From Vreelandella titanicae BH1 (GTDB taxonomy: Bacteria; Pseudomonadota; Gammaproteobacteria; Pseudomonadales; Halomonadaceae): a DNA stretch of 64,000 nucleotides. Under the pieces are notes generated by a model. The model made no database searches. It was not told the DNA's origin and saw only the letters and a list, made by a program, of their open reading frames with translations. The stretch lies in NCBI RefSeq assembly GCF_000336575.1, contig NZ_AOPO01000017.1, positions 1 to 64,000 on the forward strand, read 5' to 3'. How positions within the stretch are numbered: the stretch's first letter is position 1; each line of letters opens with the position of its first letter. This document shows, one piece after another, positions 1 to 7,143 of this stretch. A program made the translations under genes and the position numbers.

Positions 1-3
1 CCC

Positions 4-115
4 GTAGCGCTGGTAACGAGAAAGCGAGTTCAGCGAGCGTTCGTGGGCACCCGCGAAAGGCGTCGGAACGACGCCCAACGGCACATAGCCAACTCCCGGC
101 ACCGCTCCGCGCTAT
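4..115 (-). repeat. REP/BIME copy, reverse orientation
   Basis: GC-rich interspersed repeat that begins with GTAG and reads as the reverse complement of the copies at 24947, 32967, 51391 and 52424. It contains the small hairpin GGCGTCG-GAA-CGACGCC. It lies directly before the heptamer array upstream of the beta-CASP gene. Positions 1-260 hold only this copy and the heptamer array. Confidence 0.7.
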
Positions 116-142
116 TCACACGATTGCGCCGACACCAAACTG

Positions 143-246
143 TTCACGATTCACGATTCACGATTCACGATTCACGATTCACGATTCACGATTCACGATT
201 CACGCCTCACACCTCACACCTCACAATTCACAATTCACAATTCACC
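143..246. repeat. Heptanucleotide tandem array (about 15 units)
   Basis: A tandem array with a strict 7-bp period. The first half is GATTCAC repeated, followed by ACCTCAC and AATTCAC variants, so TCAC is fixed and three positions vary. It ends 14 bp before the ATG of the beta-CASP gene, and no good Shine-Dalgarno lies between them. The type resembles the heptanucleotide short tandemly repeated repetitive (STRR) sequences of cyanobacteria. Confidence 0.9.
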
Positions 247-260
247 ACTAACGGTTTCAC

Positions 261-1718
261 ATGCTCGACATCATTCACCACGGCGGGGCCACTGGGGTAA
301 CGGGCAGCTGTCACCAACTGCTACTCAATCGACACGAATCCCTACTGGTGGATTGTGGCCTCTTCCAAGGGGAAGACGCCGCGGAAGATAGCTTCGAGCA
401 GCTGCAAATTGAATTCGATATCAGCACCGTTAAGGCGCTCATCATTACCCACGTCCATATTGACCACGTGGGCAGGCTGCCTTACTTACTGGCGGCGGGT
501 TTCGCCGGCCCGATTATCTGCTCGATCCCCACGGCCAAGCTGCTGCCCCTGGTGATTGAAGACGCGCTAAAAATTGGCTTCACCCGCAACGCCCAACTGA
601 TCGAGCGCTTTCAAGCGCAGCTCGAAAAGCAAATCGTTAGCGTGCCCTACGGCAAATGGCACAACATAGGCAGGGTAAGCGAAGTAAGCGACCACACCGT
701 CGCTAGCGCAAGCACGACTGAAAACGCAGAGATAGGTGAAAGCACAGGCACCACACGGGTAAAACTAAAACGGGCAGGGCACATTCTAGGTTCCAGCTAC
801 GTTGAAGTGAGCTACCAGGATGCTGAAACCGGTGAAAAAGAGCGCATCGTATTCTCCGGCGATTTAGGTGCCCCATACGCACCGCTACTACCTGCGCCTA
901 AATCCCCCTACGGCTGCGACCAACTGGTACTCGAAAGCACCTATGGCAACCGCCAACACCCAGACCGCCGCCAGCGCCGCGCCACCCTAAAAGCCGCCGT
1001 AGAGCAAGCACTTGCTAACGGTGGCACGGTGATGGTGCCTGCGTTTAGTATTGGCCGCACCCAAGAGCTGCTCTACGAGCTAGAAACCATTATTCATCAA
1101 GCGCGCTCGCCGCAGTGGCAGTCACTGGAAATCATTGTCGATTCACCGCTAGCAGCCCGTTTTACAAAGGTTTATCGCGAGCTAAAGCCCTATTGGGATA
1201 AAGAAGCTCAAGGGCGCCTGCGCAGTGGCCGCCACCCACTCAACTTCGCCAATATCTACACCGTGGATAGCCACGCAGAGCACGAGCAAACCGTTGAATA
1301 TCTGGCCAAAACAGGCCGACCGGCGCTAGTCATTGCCGCCAGCGGCATGTGTGCAGGCGGGCGAATCATGAACTACCTAAAAGCCATGCTCGGCGATGAA
1401 CGCCACCAAGTGCTGTTTGTGGGCTACCAAGGCGCAGGCACCCCAGGGCGGGATATACAGCAATACGGCCCACAGGGCGGCTGGGTAACTATCGACGGCG
1501 AACGGTTTGATATAAAAGCGGGCGTTTCCACCATCAGCGGTTACTCCGCCCACGCAGACCAAAAAGACCTGCTCAACTTCGTAAAACGCATGCGCCGCTG
1601 GCCCCATACCATCCGCTTGGTACATGGTGAACAAACCGCCCGCGCAGCGCTCAAAGTTGAACTCGAAACTCTTTATCACCGAAAAGGCAAGCAGGTGAAA
1701 GTGGTGAATGGTGAGTAG
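261..1718 (+). CDS. MBL-fold/beta-CASP metallo-hydrolase (RNase-like)
   Basis: A 485-residue zinc-dependent hydrolase of the metallo-beta-lactamase fold with a beta-CASP insert. The family typically acts on RNA (RNase J/CPSF73-like, YsH1-type); the substrate here is unknown. The zinc motif HVHIDH lies at residues 64-69, and further family motifs are the SGDLG segment near 200, an ASGMCAGGRI block near 360 and a C-terminal SGYSAHAD motif. The length is normal for bacterial members. The final codons and the stop (GGT GAG TAG) are part of a heptamer array, so the repeat sets the C-terminus. The ATG follows another array and has no clear ribosome-binding site. There is no obvious link to polysaccharide synthesis; it may be a neighbour only. 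Confidence 0.9.
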   Translation: MLDIIHHGGATGVTGSCHQLLLNRHESLLVDCGLFQGEDAAEDSFEQLQIEFDISTVKALIITHVHIDHVGRLPYLLAAGFAGPIICSIPTAKLLPLVIEDALKIGFTRNAQLIERFQAQLEKQIVSVPYGKWHNIGRVSEVSDHTVASASTTENAEIGESTGTTRVKLKRAGHILGSSYVEVSYQDAETGEKERIVFSGDLGAPYAPLLPAPKSPYGCDQLVLESTYGNRQHPDRRQRRATLKAAVEQALANGGTVMVPAFSIGRTQELLYELETIIHQARSPQWQSLEIIVDSPLAARFTKVYRELKPYWDKEAQGRLRSGRHPLNFANIYTVDSHAEHEQTVEYLAKTGRPALVIAASGMCAGGRIMNYLKAMLGDERHQVLFVGYQGAGTPGRDIQQYGPQGGWVTIDGERFDIKAGVSTISGYSAHADQKDLLNFVKRMRRWPHTIRLVHGEQTARAALKVELETLYHRKGKQVKVVNGE

Positions 1719-1760
1719 TGAGTAGTGAGTAGTGAGTAGTGAATTGTGAGGGGTGAGTTG
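1694..1760. repeat. Heptanucleotide array, reverse orientation (GTAGTGA type)
   Basis: About nine 7-bp units of the form nnnGTGA (four consecutive GTAGTGA), the reverse complement of the TCAC arrays. It overlaps the last codons and stop of the beta-CASP gene. With the forward array at 2139-2194 it brackets the four-helix-bundle gene as inverted flanks. Confidence 0.9.
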
Positions 1761-1786
1761 GAAATGCTAAGTGGTGAGGGGCGGTA

Positions 1787-2137
1787 ATGAGGAAGCATCA
1801 GGAGTTGCGTGTATGGCAACAAGCTATGGATATGGTAGAACAAATTTATCAAATCTCAGCAGCATTTCCTGATGAGGAGAAATATGGACTTACTAGTCAG
1901 ATGAGACGGTCAGCAGTATCCGTACCCAGTAATATCGCTGAAGGTGCAGCAAGAGGTAGTTCAAAGGACTATATTCGCTTTTTGTATATTGCACGAGGTT
2001 CTCTAAGTGAACTCGAAACACAGCTGCTCATTGGGCAGCGCCTTAGCTATGTAAATGATGTAACTCCTACTATCGAGTTAATTCACCAAGTTTCTGGCTT
2101 ACTCGGTGGTTTAATACGTTACTTACAAAATCGATAA
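1787..2137 (+). CDS. Four-helix bundle protein (23S rRNA IVS/Avd-like family)
   Basis: A 116-residue all-alpha protein of the family first described as the ORF in 23S rRNA intervening sequences, structurally related to Avd of diversity-generating retroelements. The typical pattern is present: an N-terminal LRVWQQAMD segment, the conserved RRSAVSVPSNIAEGAAR motif in the middle (about residues 45-61), then SSKDYIRFLYIARGSLSELETQL. It is basic, consistent with nucleic-acid binding. The gene is monocistronic-looking, with heptamer arrays of opposite orientation on its two sides and codon use more AT-rich than its neighbours. No reverse transcriptase or variable repeat is nearby, so a retroelement role is not supported. 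The molecular function is unknown. Confidence 0.88.
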   Translation: MRKHQELRVWQQAMDMVEQIYQISAAFPDEEKYGLTSQMRRSAVSVPSNIAEGAARGSSKDYIRFLYIARGSLSELETQLLIGQRLSYVNDVTPTIELIHQVSGLLGGLIRYLQNR

Positions 2138-2138
2138 T

Positions 2139-2194
2139 TACTCACGACTCACGACTCACGACTCACGGTTCACCATTCACCACTCACAATTCAC
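2139..2194. repeat. Heptanucleotide array, forward (TCAC type)
   Basis: Eight 7-bp units: TACTCAC, three GACTCAC, then GGTTCAC, CATTCAC, CACTCAC and AATTCAC. It begins 2 bp after the stop of the four-helix-bundle gene and ends 9 bp before the ABC ATPase start codon. Confidence 0.9.
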
Positions 2195-2203
2195 AAACCA
2201 AAA

Positions 2204-3112
2204 ATGATTGAAATCAAAAATCTCTACAAACGCTACCACAACCACCACGGCAGCGATTGGGTGCTTAAAGACATCAACCTCACGATCCCCAAAGGGGTGA
2301 GTGTCGGCTTGATTGGTGCCAACGGTGCGGGTAAATCCACGCTGCTGCGTTTAATTGCCGGTATGGATACGCCAGAACGCGGTGAAGTCATTCGCCACAC
2401 CCGCGTTTCCTGGCCCGTAGGGCTGTCGGGCGGTATGCAAAGCAACATGACCGGTCGCCAAAACGTCAAATTCGTAGCTCGTGTACAGGGCAGTGGCTCA
2501 GAAGAGGTGGCGCGAATAATCAAATTTGTCGAAGACTTCGCTGAAATAGGCGAAGCCTTTGACGAACCGATCCGCACCTACTCTTCAGGCATGCGTTCGC
2601 GTATTTCGTTTGGCCTCTCTTTAGCGTTCGATTTCGACGTCTATATCTCCGATGAAGCCACCGCCGTTGGCGATAGATCTTTCAAAGCCAAAGCAAAAGA
2701 GCTATTCGAATCGAAAGTGGGCCAATCATCGCTAATCATGGTGTCTCACTCAGAAGGCATTTTGAAGGATTTATGCCAAGCCGGTGTTTACTTAAAGCAC
2801 GGGACTGCGCACTGGTACGATGACGTAAACGAAGCTATCGCTGCCTACCATATTGATGTAGATGCCAAAACCGACGGCACCGCACTGCCTAGCGATGTGC
2901 CCAGTGCCAGAAAACACCTGCAAGAATGCCATCAGGTGCTCAAAGCCGCACAGGAAAACCTAGAGGATTATCGAGAGCGCCAAGCGCCACAGCAAGACAT
3001 TGCCATTGCTCATCAAGAAGTTCAAAAGGCAGTAAAAGCGTCGAAAATTGCCCGCGAGCACCTCGAAATGCTGGAAGAGCAGCAGCGCAAGGCAAAACGC
3101 AAATCTGCCTAG
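2204..3112 (+). CDS. Polysaccharide ABC transporter ATP-binding protein (KpsT/Wzt-like)
   Basis: A 302-residue cytoplasmic ATPase expected to energise export of a polysaccharide through an ABC-2 permease (KpsM/Wzm type). Walker A is GANGAGKST near residues 38-46; the signature is YSSGMRSR near 126; Walker B leads to SDEATAVGD; the H-loop is MVSHSE. The first about 215 residues match KpsT length. The remaining 85 residues are charged and helical (QECHQVLKAAQENLEDYRER and onward), probably a coiled coil, rather than the beta-sandwich O-antigen-binding domain of classical Wzt. No permease gene lies next to it, so the partner must be encoded elsewhere or the gene is an orphan. The start follows a heptamer array and has no evident Shine-Dalgarno. 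Confidence 0.87.
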   Translation: MIEIKNLYKRYHNHHGSDWVLKDINLTIPKGVSVGLIGANGAGKSTLLRLIAGMDTPERGEVIRHTRVSWPVGLSGGMQSNMTGRQNVKFVARVQGSGSEEVARIIKFVEDFAEIGEAFDEPIRTYSSGMRSRISFGLSLAFDFDVYISDEATAVGDRSFKAKAKELFESKVGQSSLIMVSHSEGILKDLCQAGVYLKHGTAHWYDDVNEAIAAYHIDVDAKTDGTALPSDVPSARKHLQECHQVLKAAQENLEDYRERQAPQQDIAIAHQEVQKAVKASKIAREHLEMLEEQQRKAKRKSA

Positions 3113-3170
3113 TGTTTAAAGATATCAGGCCACAGCGAAAAGCCCATTAACATCGGCTATTAAGAGAACT

Positions 3171-4331
3171 ATGAACACCAAAACCTTTTTAATTACCGGT
3201 GGCGCAGGCTTTATCGGTTCTGCAGTAGTGCGGGAGCTTATTCAAAACACTGCCCATAAGGTGGTGAACGTAGACAAACTCACCTATGCAGGCAATTTAG
3301 AATCCCTGGCAAGCGTTGAAGCCAATGAGCGCTACACCTTTGCCCAGGCCGATATTTGCGATGCACAGGCCATGCAACAACTGTTCGAGCAGCACCAGCC
3401 TGATGTGGTGATGCACTTAGCGGCGGAGAGCCACGTAGACCGCTCCATCGATGGCCCGGCAGAGTTTATTCAAACCAATGTGGTGGGCACTGCCGTACTG
3501 CTGGAAGCCGCACGCGCTTATTGGAATAGCTTGGAAGGCGAGCGTCGCAACGCTTTTCGATTCCACCATATCAGTACGGATGAGGTTTATGGTGATCTGG
3601 CTGAATGTGAGGAGTCAGGAGCGAGGAGTGAGGAGGAAAACTCACCCCTCACAAGCGCGCAGCGCGCTCACGCCTCACTGTTTACAGAAACGACACCCTA
3701 CGCCCCCAGCTCGCCTTACTCGGCCAGTAAAGCCAGTTCTGACCACTTGGTACGCGCATGGCAGCGCACGTATGGCCTGCCCACGCTAGTCACCAACTGC
3801 TCGAACAACTACGGCCCGTTCCATTTCCCGGAAAAGCTGATTCCGCTGATGATTCTCAACGCCCTGGCCGGTAAGTCACTCCCGGTTTACGGCGACGGCC
3901 AGCAGATCCGTGATTGGCTGTATGTAGAAGACCACGCCCGCGCATTGATCAAAGTCGCCACAGAAGGGCAAGTAGGCGAGACCTACAACATCGGCGGCCA
4001 CAACGAGAAAACGAACCTGCATGTCGTAGAAACTATCTGCGATATTTTGGATAAGTTGGTGCCATGCAAGGCAAAAGAGGGGGCTCACGATTCACCATTC
4101 ACGACTTACGATTCACACAAAGAACTAATTACCTTCGTCACCGACCGCCCCGGCCACGACCTCCGCTACGCCATCGACGCCAGCAAAATCGAACGCGAGC
4201 TAGGCTGGGTACCAGAAGAAACCTTTGAAACCGGCTTACGCAAAACCGTGCAATGGTACCTCGCCAACGAAACCTGGTGGAAACGCGTCCAAGACGGCAG
4301 CTACCAAGGCCAACGCCTAGGGAATGTATAG
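3171..4331 (+). CDS. rmlB: dTDP-glucose 4,6-dehydratase
   Basis: Converts dTDP-glucose to dTDP-4-keto-6-deoxyglucose, the second step of dTDP-L-rhamnose synthesis. An extended SDR with the NAD motif GGAGFIGS near residue 9, the substrate loop ESHVDRSI, the catalytic STDEVYGD segment and YSASKASSDH (YxxxK). At 386 residues it is about 25 longer than E. coli RmlB. The surplus comes from two in-frame insertions made of heptamer-type DNA: residues about 146-170 (nucleotides 3607-3681) and about 305-317 (4082-4116). Both fall in surface-loop positions where family members vary, so the enzyme is probably active. First gene of rmlBDAC; a REP unit separates it from rmlD. Confidence 0.96.
   Translation: MNTKTFLITGGAGFIGSAVVRELIQNTAHKVVNVDKLTYAGNLESLASVEANERYTFAQADICDAQAMQQLFEQHQPDVVMHLAAESHVDRSIDGPAEFIQTNVVGTAVLLEAARAYWNSLEGERRNAFRFHHISTDEVYGDLAECEESGARSEEENSPLTSAQRAHASLFTETTPYAPSSPYSASKASSDHLVRAWQRTYGLPTLVTNCSNNYGPFHFPEKLIPLMILNALAGKSLPVYGDGQQIRDWLYVEDHARALIKVATEGQVGETYNIGGHNEKTNLHVVETICDILDKLVPCKAKEGAHDSPFTTYDSHKELITFVTDRPGHDLRYAIDASKIERELGWVPEETFETGLRKTVQWYLANETWWKRVQDGSYQGQRLGNV
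3607..3681. repeat. Heptamer repeats inside rmlB (first insertion)
   Basis: Within the open frame of rmlB are four reverse units (GTGAGGA, GTCAGGA, GCGAGGA, GTGAGGA), then forward CTCACCC and CTCACAA, a GCGCGCAGCGCGC spacer, and CTCACGC CTCACTG. They encode a Ser/Glu-rich segment between the conserved VYGDL and FTETTPY motifs and keep the frame. Confidence 0.8.
4082..4116. repeat. Heptamer repeats inside rmlB (second insertion)
   Basis: Five consecutive 7-bp units (GGCTCAC, GATTCAC, CATTCAC, GACTTAC, GATTCAC) lie between the codons for the conserved ICDILDKLVP and ELITFVTDRPGHD segments. The encoded residues (GAHDSPFTTYDSH) are absent from standard RmlB. Confidence 0.8.
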
Positions 4332-4365
4332 GATTGTACAAGCGCCCGAATTGTCAGTTTTTCGT

Positions 4366-4424
4366 AGCGCGGCGTAAGCGTTAGCGCACCCGCGAAAGCA
4401 GCGCGAAGCGCTGCCACATGCACG
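4366..4424 (+). repeat. Single REP unit between rmlB and rmlD
   Basis: Begins CGTAGCGCGGCGTAAGCG and continues through CGCACCCGCG to an imperfect GCAGCGC-GAA-GCGCTGC hairpin. It is the left half of the BIME repeats seen elsewhere in the window. It lies in the 123-bp gap between rmlB and rmlD. Confidence 0.65.
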
Positions 4425-4454
4425 AACTTTCTACGTGTATAAAAAGGATCCCCA

Positions 4455-5348
4455 ATGAATATCTTCATTACCGGCGGCAACGGCCAGGTCGGCTTTGAGC
4501 TACAACGCCAATTTTCCCTATTCGGTAATGTGTTAGCCCCTACACGGCATGAACTTGATTTAACAGATGCCAATGCAGTAGACGCCTACTTGGCTGAACA
4601 CCAGCCTGCGTTGATCCTCAACGCAGGCGCTTACACAGCGGTTGATAAAGCCGAAAGCGAACCAGCGCAAGCCAAACGCCTCAATGCCGAGCTGCCAGCA
4701 CAATTAGCCGAGTATGCCGCCAAGCATAATATCCCGCTGGTGCACTACTCAACGGATTACGTCTACCCAGGGGATGGTGAAACACCTTGGCAGGAAGACA
4801 GCCCCACGGCACCGCTGAGCGTATATGGCCAAACCAAGCTGGAAGGCGACCAATCGGTTACCCAAAGTGGCTGCCAACATCTAATTTTCCGCACCAGCTG
4901 GGTATACGCCGCCCGCGGCAACAACTTTATGAAAACCATGTTGCGTCTGGGCCGCGAGCGCGATGCACTTAGCATCGTCAACGACCAAATAGGCGCGCCC
5001 ACCCCAGCACGCCTAATCGCCCAAGTCACCGCGCTAGCGTTCACGCCTCACAATTCACCCCTCACCCCTCACATAACATCAGGCATCTACCACCTGGCGC
5101 CAAGAGGGGAAACCAGCTGGCACGGCTTCGCCAGCGAGATTTTCAAGCAAGCACAGGTACTTGGCGAAGAGTTAGCGACCCAATCCGGCACCGTGAGTGG
5201 CATACCCACCGTGGAATTTCCAACTCCTGCCCAGCGCCCGCTCAACTCACGTATGCGCCTGACTAAACTTGAGGCCGCGCTTGGTGTCACATTACCGGTT
5301 TGGCAACACCAGCTAGCGCTAACGCTTGCAGAATGCTGTGAGGCGTGA
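4455..5348 (+). CDS. rmlD: dTDP-4-dehydrorhamnose reductase
   Basis: NADPH-dependent final reduction to dTDP-L-rhamnose. 297 residues, the normal length. The Rossmann motif GGNGQVG is at residues 7-13, the active site is YSTDYVYPG near 97 with YGQTKLEGD (YxxxK) near 124, and the C-terminal NSRM motif is present. A short heptamer-derived segment (nucleotides 5038-5072, residues about 195-206) lies just before the conserved SGIYHL motif. The stop codon is itself inside a heptamer array that forms a perfect hairpin with downstream copies. The ribosome-binding site is AAGGA about 9 bases before the ATG. Confidence 0.95.
   Translation: MNIFITGGNGQVGFELQRQFSLFGNVLAPTRHELDLTDANAVDAYLAEHQPALILNAGAYTAVDKAESEPAQAKRLNAELPAQLAEYAAKHNIPLVHYSTDYVYPGDGETPWQEDSPTAPLSVYGQTKLEGDQSVTQSGCQHLIFRTSWVYAARGNNFMKTMLRLGRERDALSIVNDQIGAPTPARLIAQVTALAFTPHNSPLTPHITSGIYHLAPRGETSWHGFASEIFKQAQVLGEELATQSGTVSGIPTVEFPTPAQRPLNSRMRLTKLEAALGVTLPVWQHQLALTLAECCEA
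5038..5072. repeat. Heptamer repeats inside rmlD
   Basis: Five 7-bp units (CGTTCAC, GCCTCAC, AATTCAC, CCCTCAC, CCCTCAC) in frame within rmlD, encoding FTPHNSPLTPH immediately before the conserved SGIYHL segment. Confidence 0.8.
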
Positions 5349-5397
5349 GGGGTGAAATGTGAGGAGTAGACCTCCCACCTCACCCCTCACGCCTCAC
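5338..5397. repeat. Heptamer hairpin in the rmlD-rmlA gap
   Basis: GTGAGGCGTGAGGGGTGA (5338-5355) and its exact reverse complement (5380-5397) form an 18-bp perfect stem around a 24-nt loop. The left arm holds the rmlD stop codon. The arms are heptamers of opposite orientation. There is no U-tract, so it is a possible RNA-stability or attenuation structure rather than a simple terminator. Confidence 0.85.
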
Positions 5398-5430
5398 AAC
5401 TACTACTTGTTTCATCACGGATGATAGACC

Positions 5431-6345
5431 ATGACCACCTCACACCTCACACCTAACCCTTCACAAAGAAAGGGCATTATTCTAGCCGGTGGCTCCGGCA
5501 CTCGGCTGCACCCCATTACCCGCGGTGTATCCAAGCAGCTCCTGCCCATCTACGACAAGCCGATGATCTACTATCCGATCTCGGTGCTCATGCTAGCGGG
5601 CATTCGTGAAATACTGATTATTTCCACGCCAGAAGATCTCCCCCAATACCAGAACCTACTAGGCAACGGTGAAGATTTCGGTATCAGCCTGCAGTATGCG
5701 GAACAACCAAGCCCGGATGGCCTCGCCCAAGCATTTATTATCGGCGAAGAGTTTATTGGCGAAAGCCCCGTCTGCCTGGTGCTAGGCGACAATATCTTTC
5801 ATGGTCAGCACTTTTCAGACCAACTAAAGCGAGCAAGCCAGCAGGCTAGCGGTGCCACCGTATTTGGTTACCTGGTTAAAGACCCAGAGCGCTTTGGCGT
5901 GGTGGAGTTTAACGAAAACGGCAATGCGATCTCCATCGAAGAAAAGCCACAAAAACCCAAATCGGCGTATGCCGTTACCGGTCTGTACTTCTACGATAAC
6001 GATGTCGTTGAAATTGCCAAAGCCGTAGAACCTTCCGAGCGTGGCGAGCTGGAAATCACCAGCGTCAATAACGCCTATTTAGAGCGGGGCGACCTGCGCG
6101 TTGAACGCTTGGGCCGCGGTTTTGCCTGGCTAGATACAGGCACTCACGACAGCCTGCTGGAAGCCAGCCAATACGTGCAAACCATTGAGCACCGTCAAGG
6201 CCTCAAAATCGCCTGCCTGGAAGAGATCGCCTGGCAACACGGCTGGATCGATGACGACCGCCTGGCCACACTCGCCAAGCCCCTCGCCAAAACCCAGTAC
6301 GGCCTATATCTCCAACGCCTTTTAAAAGTGAAGGGTAAAACGTGA
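5431..6345 (+). CDS. rmlA: Glucose-1-phosphate thymidylyltransferase
   Basis: Activates glucose-1-phosphate with dTTP, the first step of dTDP-L-rhamnose synthesis. 304 residues. The nucleotidyltransferase signature GGSGTRLHPIT is near residue 14; LGDNIFHG near 112 and EEKPQKPKS near 168 are typical. The first 12 residues (TTSHLTPNPSQ) are encoded by heptamer units at 5436-5464 and are not part of the family; a native start would lie close to the RKGIILAGG codons, but no ATG/GTG there fits better, so I keep 5431. The stop TGA lies in another array. Third gene of the rml operon. Confidence 0.95.
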   Translation: MTTSHLTPNPSQRKGIILAGGSGTRLHPITRGVSKQLLPIYDKPMIYYPISVLMLAGIREILIISTPEDLPQYQNLLGNGEDFGISLQYAEQPSPDGLAQAFIIGEEFIGESPVCLVLGDNIFHGQHFSDQLKRASQQASGATVFGYLVKDPERFGVVEFNENGNAISIEEKPQKPKSAYAVTGLYFYDNDVVEIAKAVEPSERGELEITSVNNAYLERGDLRVERLGRGFAWLDTGTHDSLLEASQYVQTIEHRQGLKIACLEEIAWQHGWIDDDRLATLAKPLAKTQYGLYLQRLLKVKGKT

Positions 6346-6404
6346 GGAGGGAGGAGTCTTGCTCCTCGCTTTTAACGCCTCACACCTAACTCTTCACCTT
6401 TCAC
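6328..6404. repeat. Heptamer inverted array between rmlA and rmlC
   Basis: Reverse-type units (GTGAAGG, GTGAGGAGGGAGGAG; 6328-6356) overlap the end of rmlA. Forward units (CTCCTCGC to CTTTCAC; 6362-6404) run to 9 bp before the rmlC ATG. The arms can pair over about 22 nt with a few mismatches and a very short loop. Confidence 0.75.
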
Positions 6405-6413
6405 GAGCTATCT

Positions 6414-6959
6414 ATGCACTACGAAAAACTCACCATTCCCGATCTAGTCCTGCTCACTCCCAAAGTATTTGGCGACGAGCGGGGCTTCTTCATGGAAACC
6501 TTTCGTCAAAGCGAATTTGAAATCCACTGTGGTAACTACCAGTTCGTTCAGGACAACCACAGCAAGTCCGTTCAAGGTATTTTGCGGGGCCTGCACTACC
6601 AATATAAGCAGCCCCAGGGAAAGCTAGTACGCGTTACCCAAGGGGAAGTATTCGATGTCGCCGTTGATATGCGCAAGAGTTCACCAACGTTCGGCCAGTG
6701 GGTAGGGGTAACCTTAAGCGAAGAGAACAAGCAGTTGCTGTGGGTGCCACCTGGGTTTGCCCACGGCTTTTACGTGACCAGCGAAAAAGCCGAGTTCCAG
6801 TACAAATGTACTGATTACTACGCGCCTGGTGACGAAGTGAGCATTAGCTGGAATGACCCTCAACTTGGGATTGAGTGGCCAAATCATGGGGTAGAGCCCC
6901 AGCTTTCAGAGAAAGATAAGCAAGGGCTTACCTTCGAAGCGGCTCCCACCTTTGCCTAA
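6414..6959 (+). CDS. rmlC: dTDP-4-dehydrorhamnose 3,5-epimerase
   Basis: Epimerises C3 and C5 of dTDP-4-keto-6-deoxyglucose. 181 residues, a cupin of standard length. Conserved features are the PDLVLLTPKVFGDERGFF start, the QDNHSKS and RGLHYQ active-site motifs (residues about 46-63), and the WVPPGFAHGF strand. Last gene of rmlBDAC; it completes a full dTDP-L-rhamnose pathway, which fits the putative rhamnosyltransferase at 16174 and the RgpF-like domain at 38518. Confidence 0.96.
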   Translation: MHYEKLTIPDLVLLTPKVFGDERGFFMETFRQSEFEIHCGNYQFVQDNHSKSVQGILRGLHYQYKQPQGKLVRVTQGEVFDVAVDMRKSSPTFGQWVGVTLSEENKQLLWVPPGFAHGFYVTSEKAEFQYKCTDYYAPGDEVSISWNDPQLGIEWPNHGVEPQLSEKDKQGLTFEAAPTFA

Positions 6960-7143
6960 CAAGCAGCTAAATAGATTTGGCAAAAGAAAAAACGCTTTCT
7001 CAAATGCAAAATCGCATTAATAAGGAACTGAATGGCGAAACGATTGCCATATAGGAGCCTTTCTTATCTCCTAATGTTAATAAAGGTGCGCAAGTACCTG
7101 TTCTTATTGAAACGTAATCCATGGATGAAGCTGGAGAGTTGCA

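Noticed and set aside
143..246. CRISPR array
   Set aside because: The periodicity is 7 bp without spacers. The 197-220 bp REP tandem units also lack the repeat-spacer pattern, and no cas genes are seen.
43..300. Open frame of 85 codons upstream of the beta-CASP gene
   Set aside because: It translates a REP copy and the heptamer array (IHDSRFT repeats) and runs into the real gene in another frame.
1694..2194. Diversity-generating retroelement suggested by the Avd-like protein
   Set aside because: No reverse transcriptase and no template/variable repeat pair are nearby; the flanks are simple heptamers.
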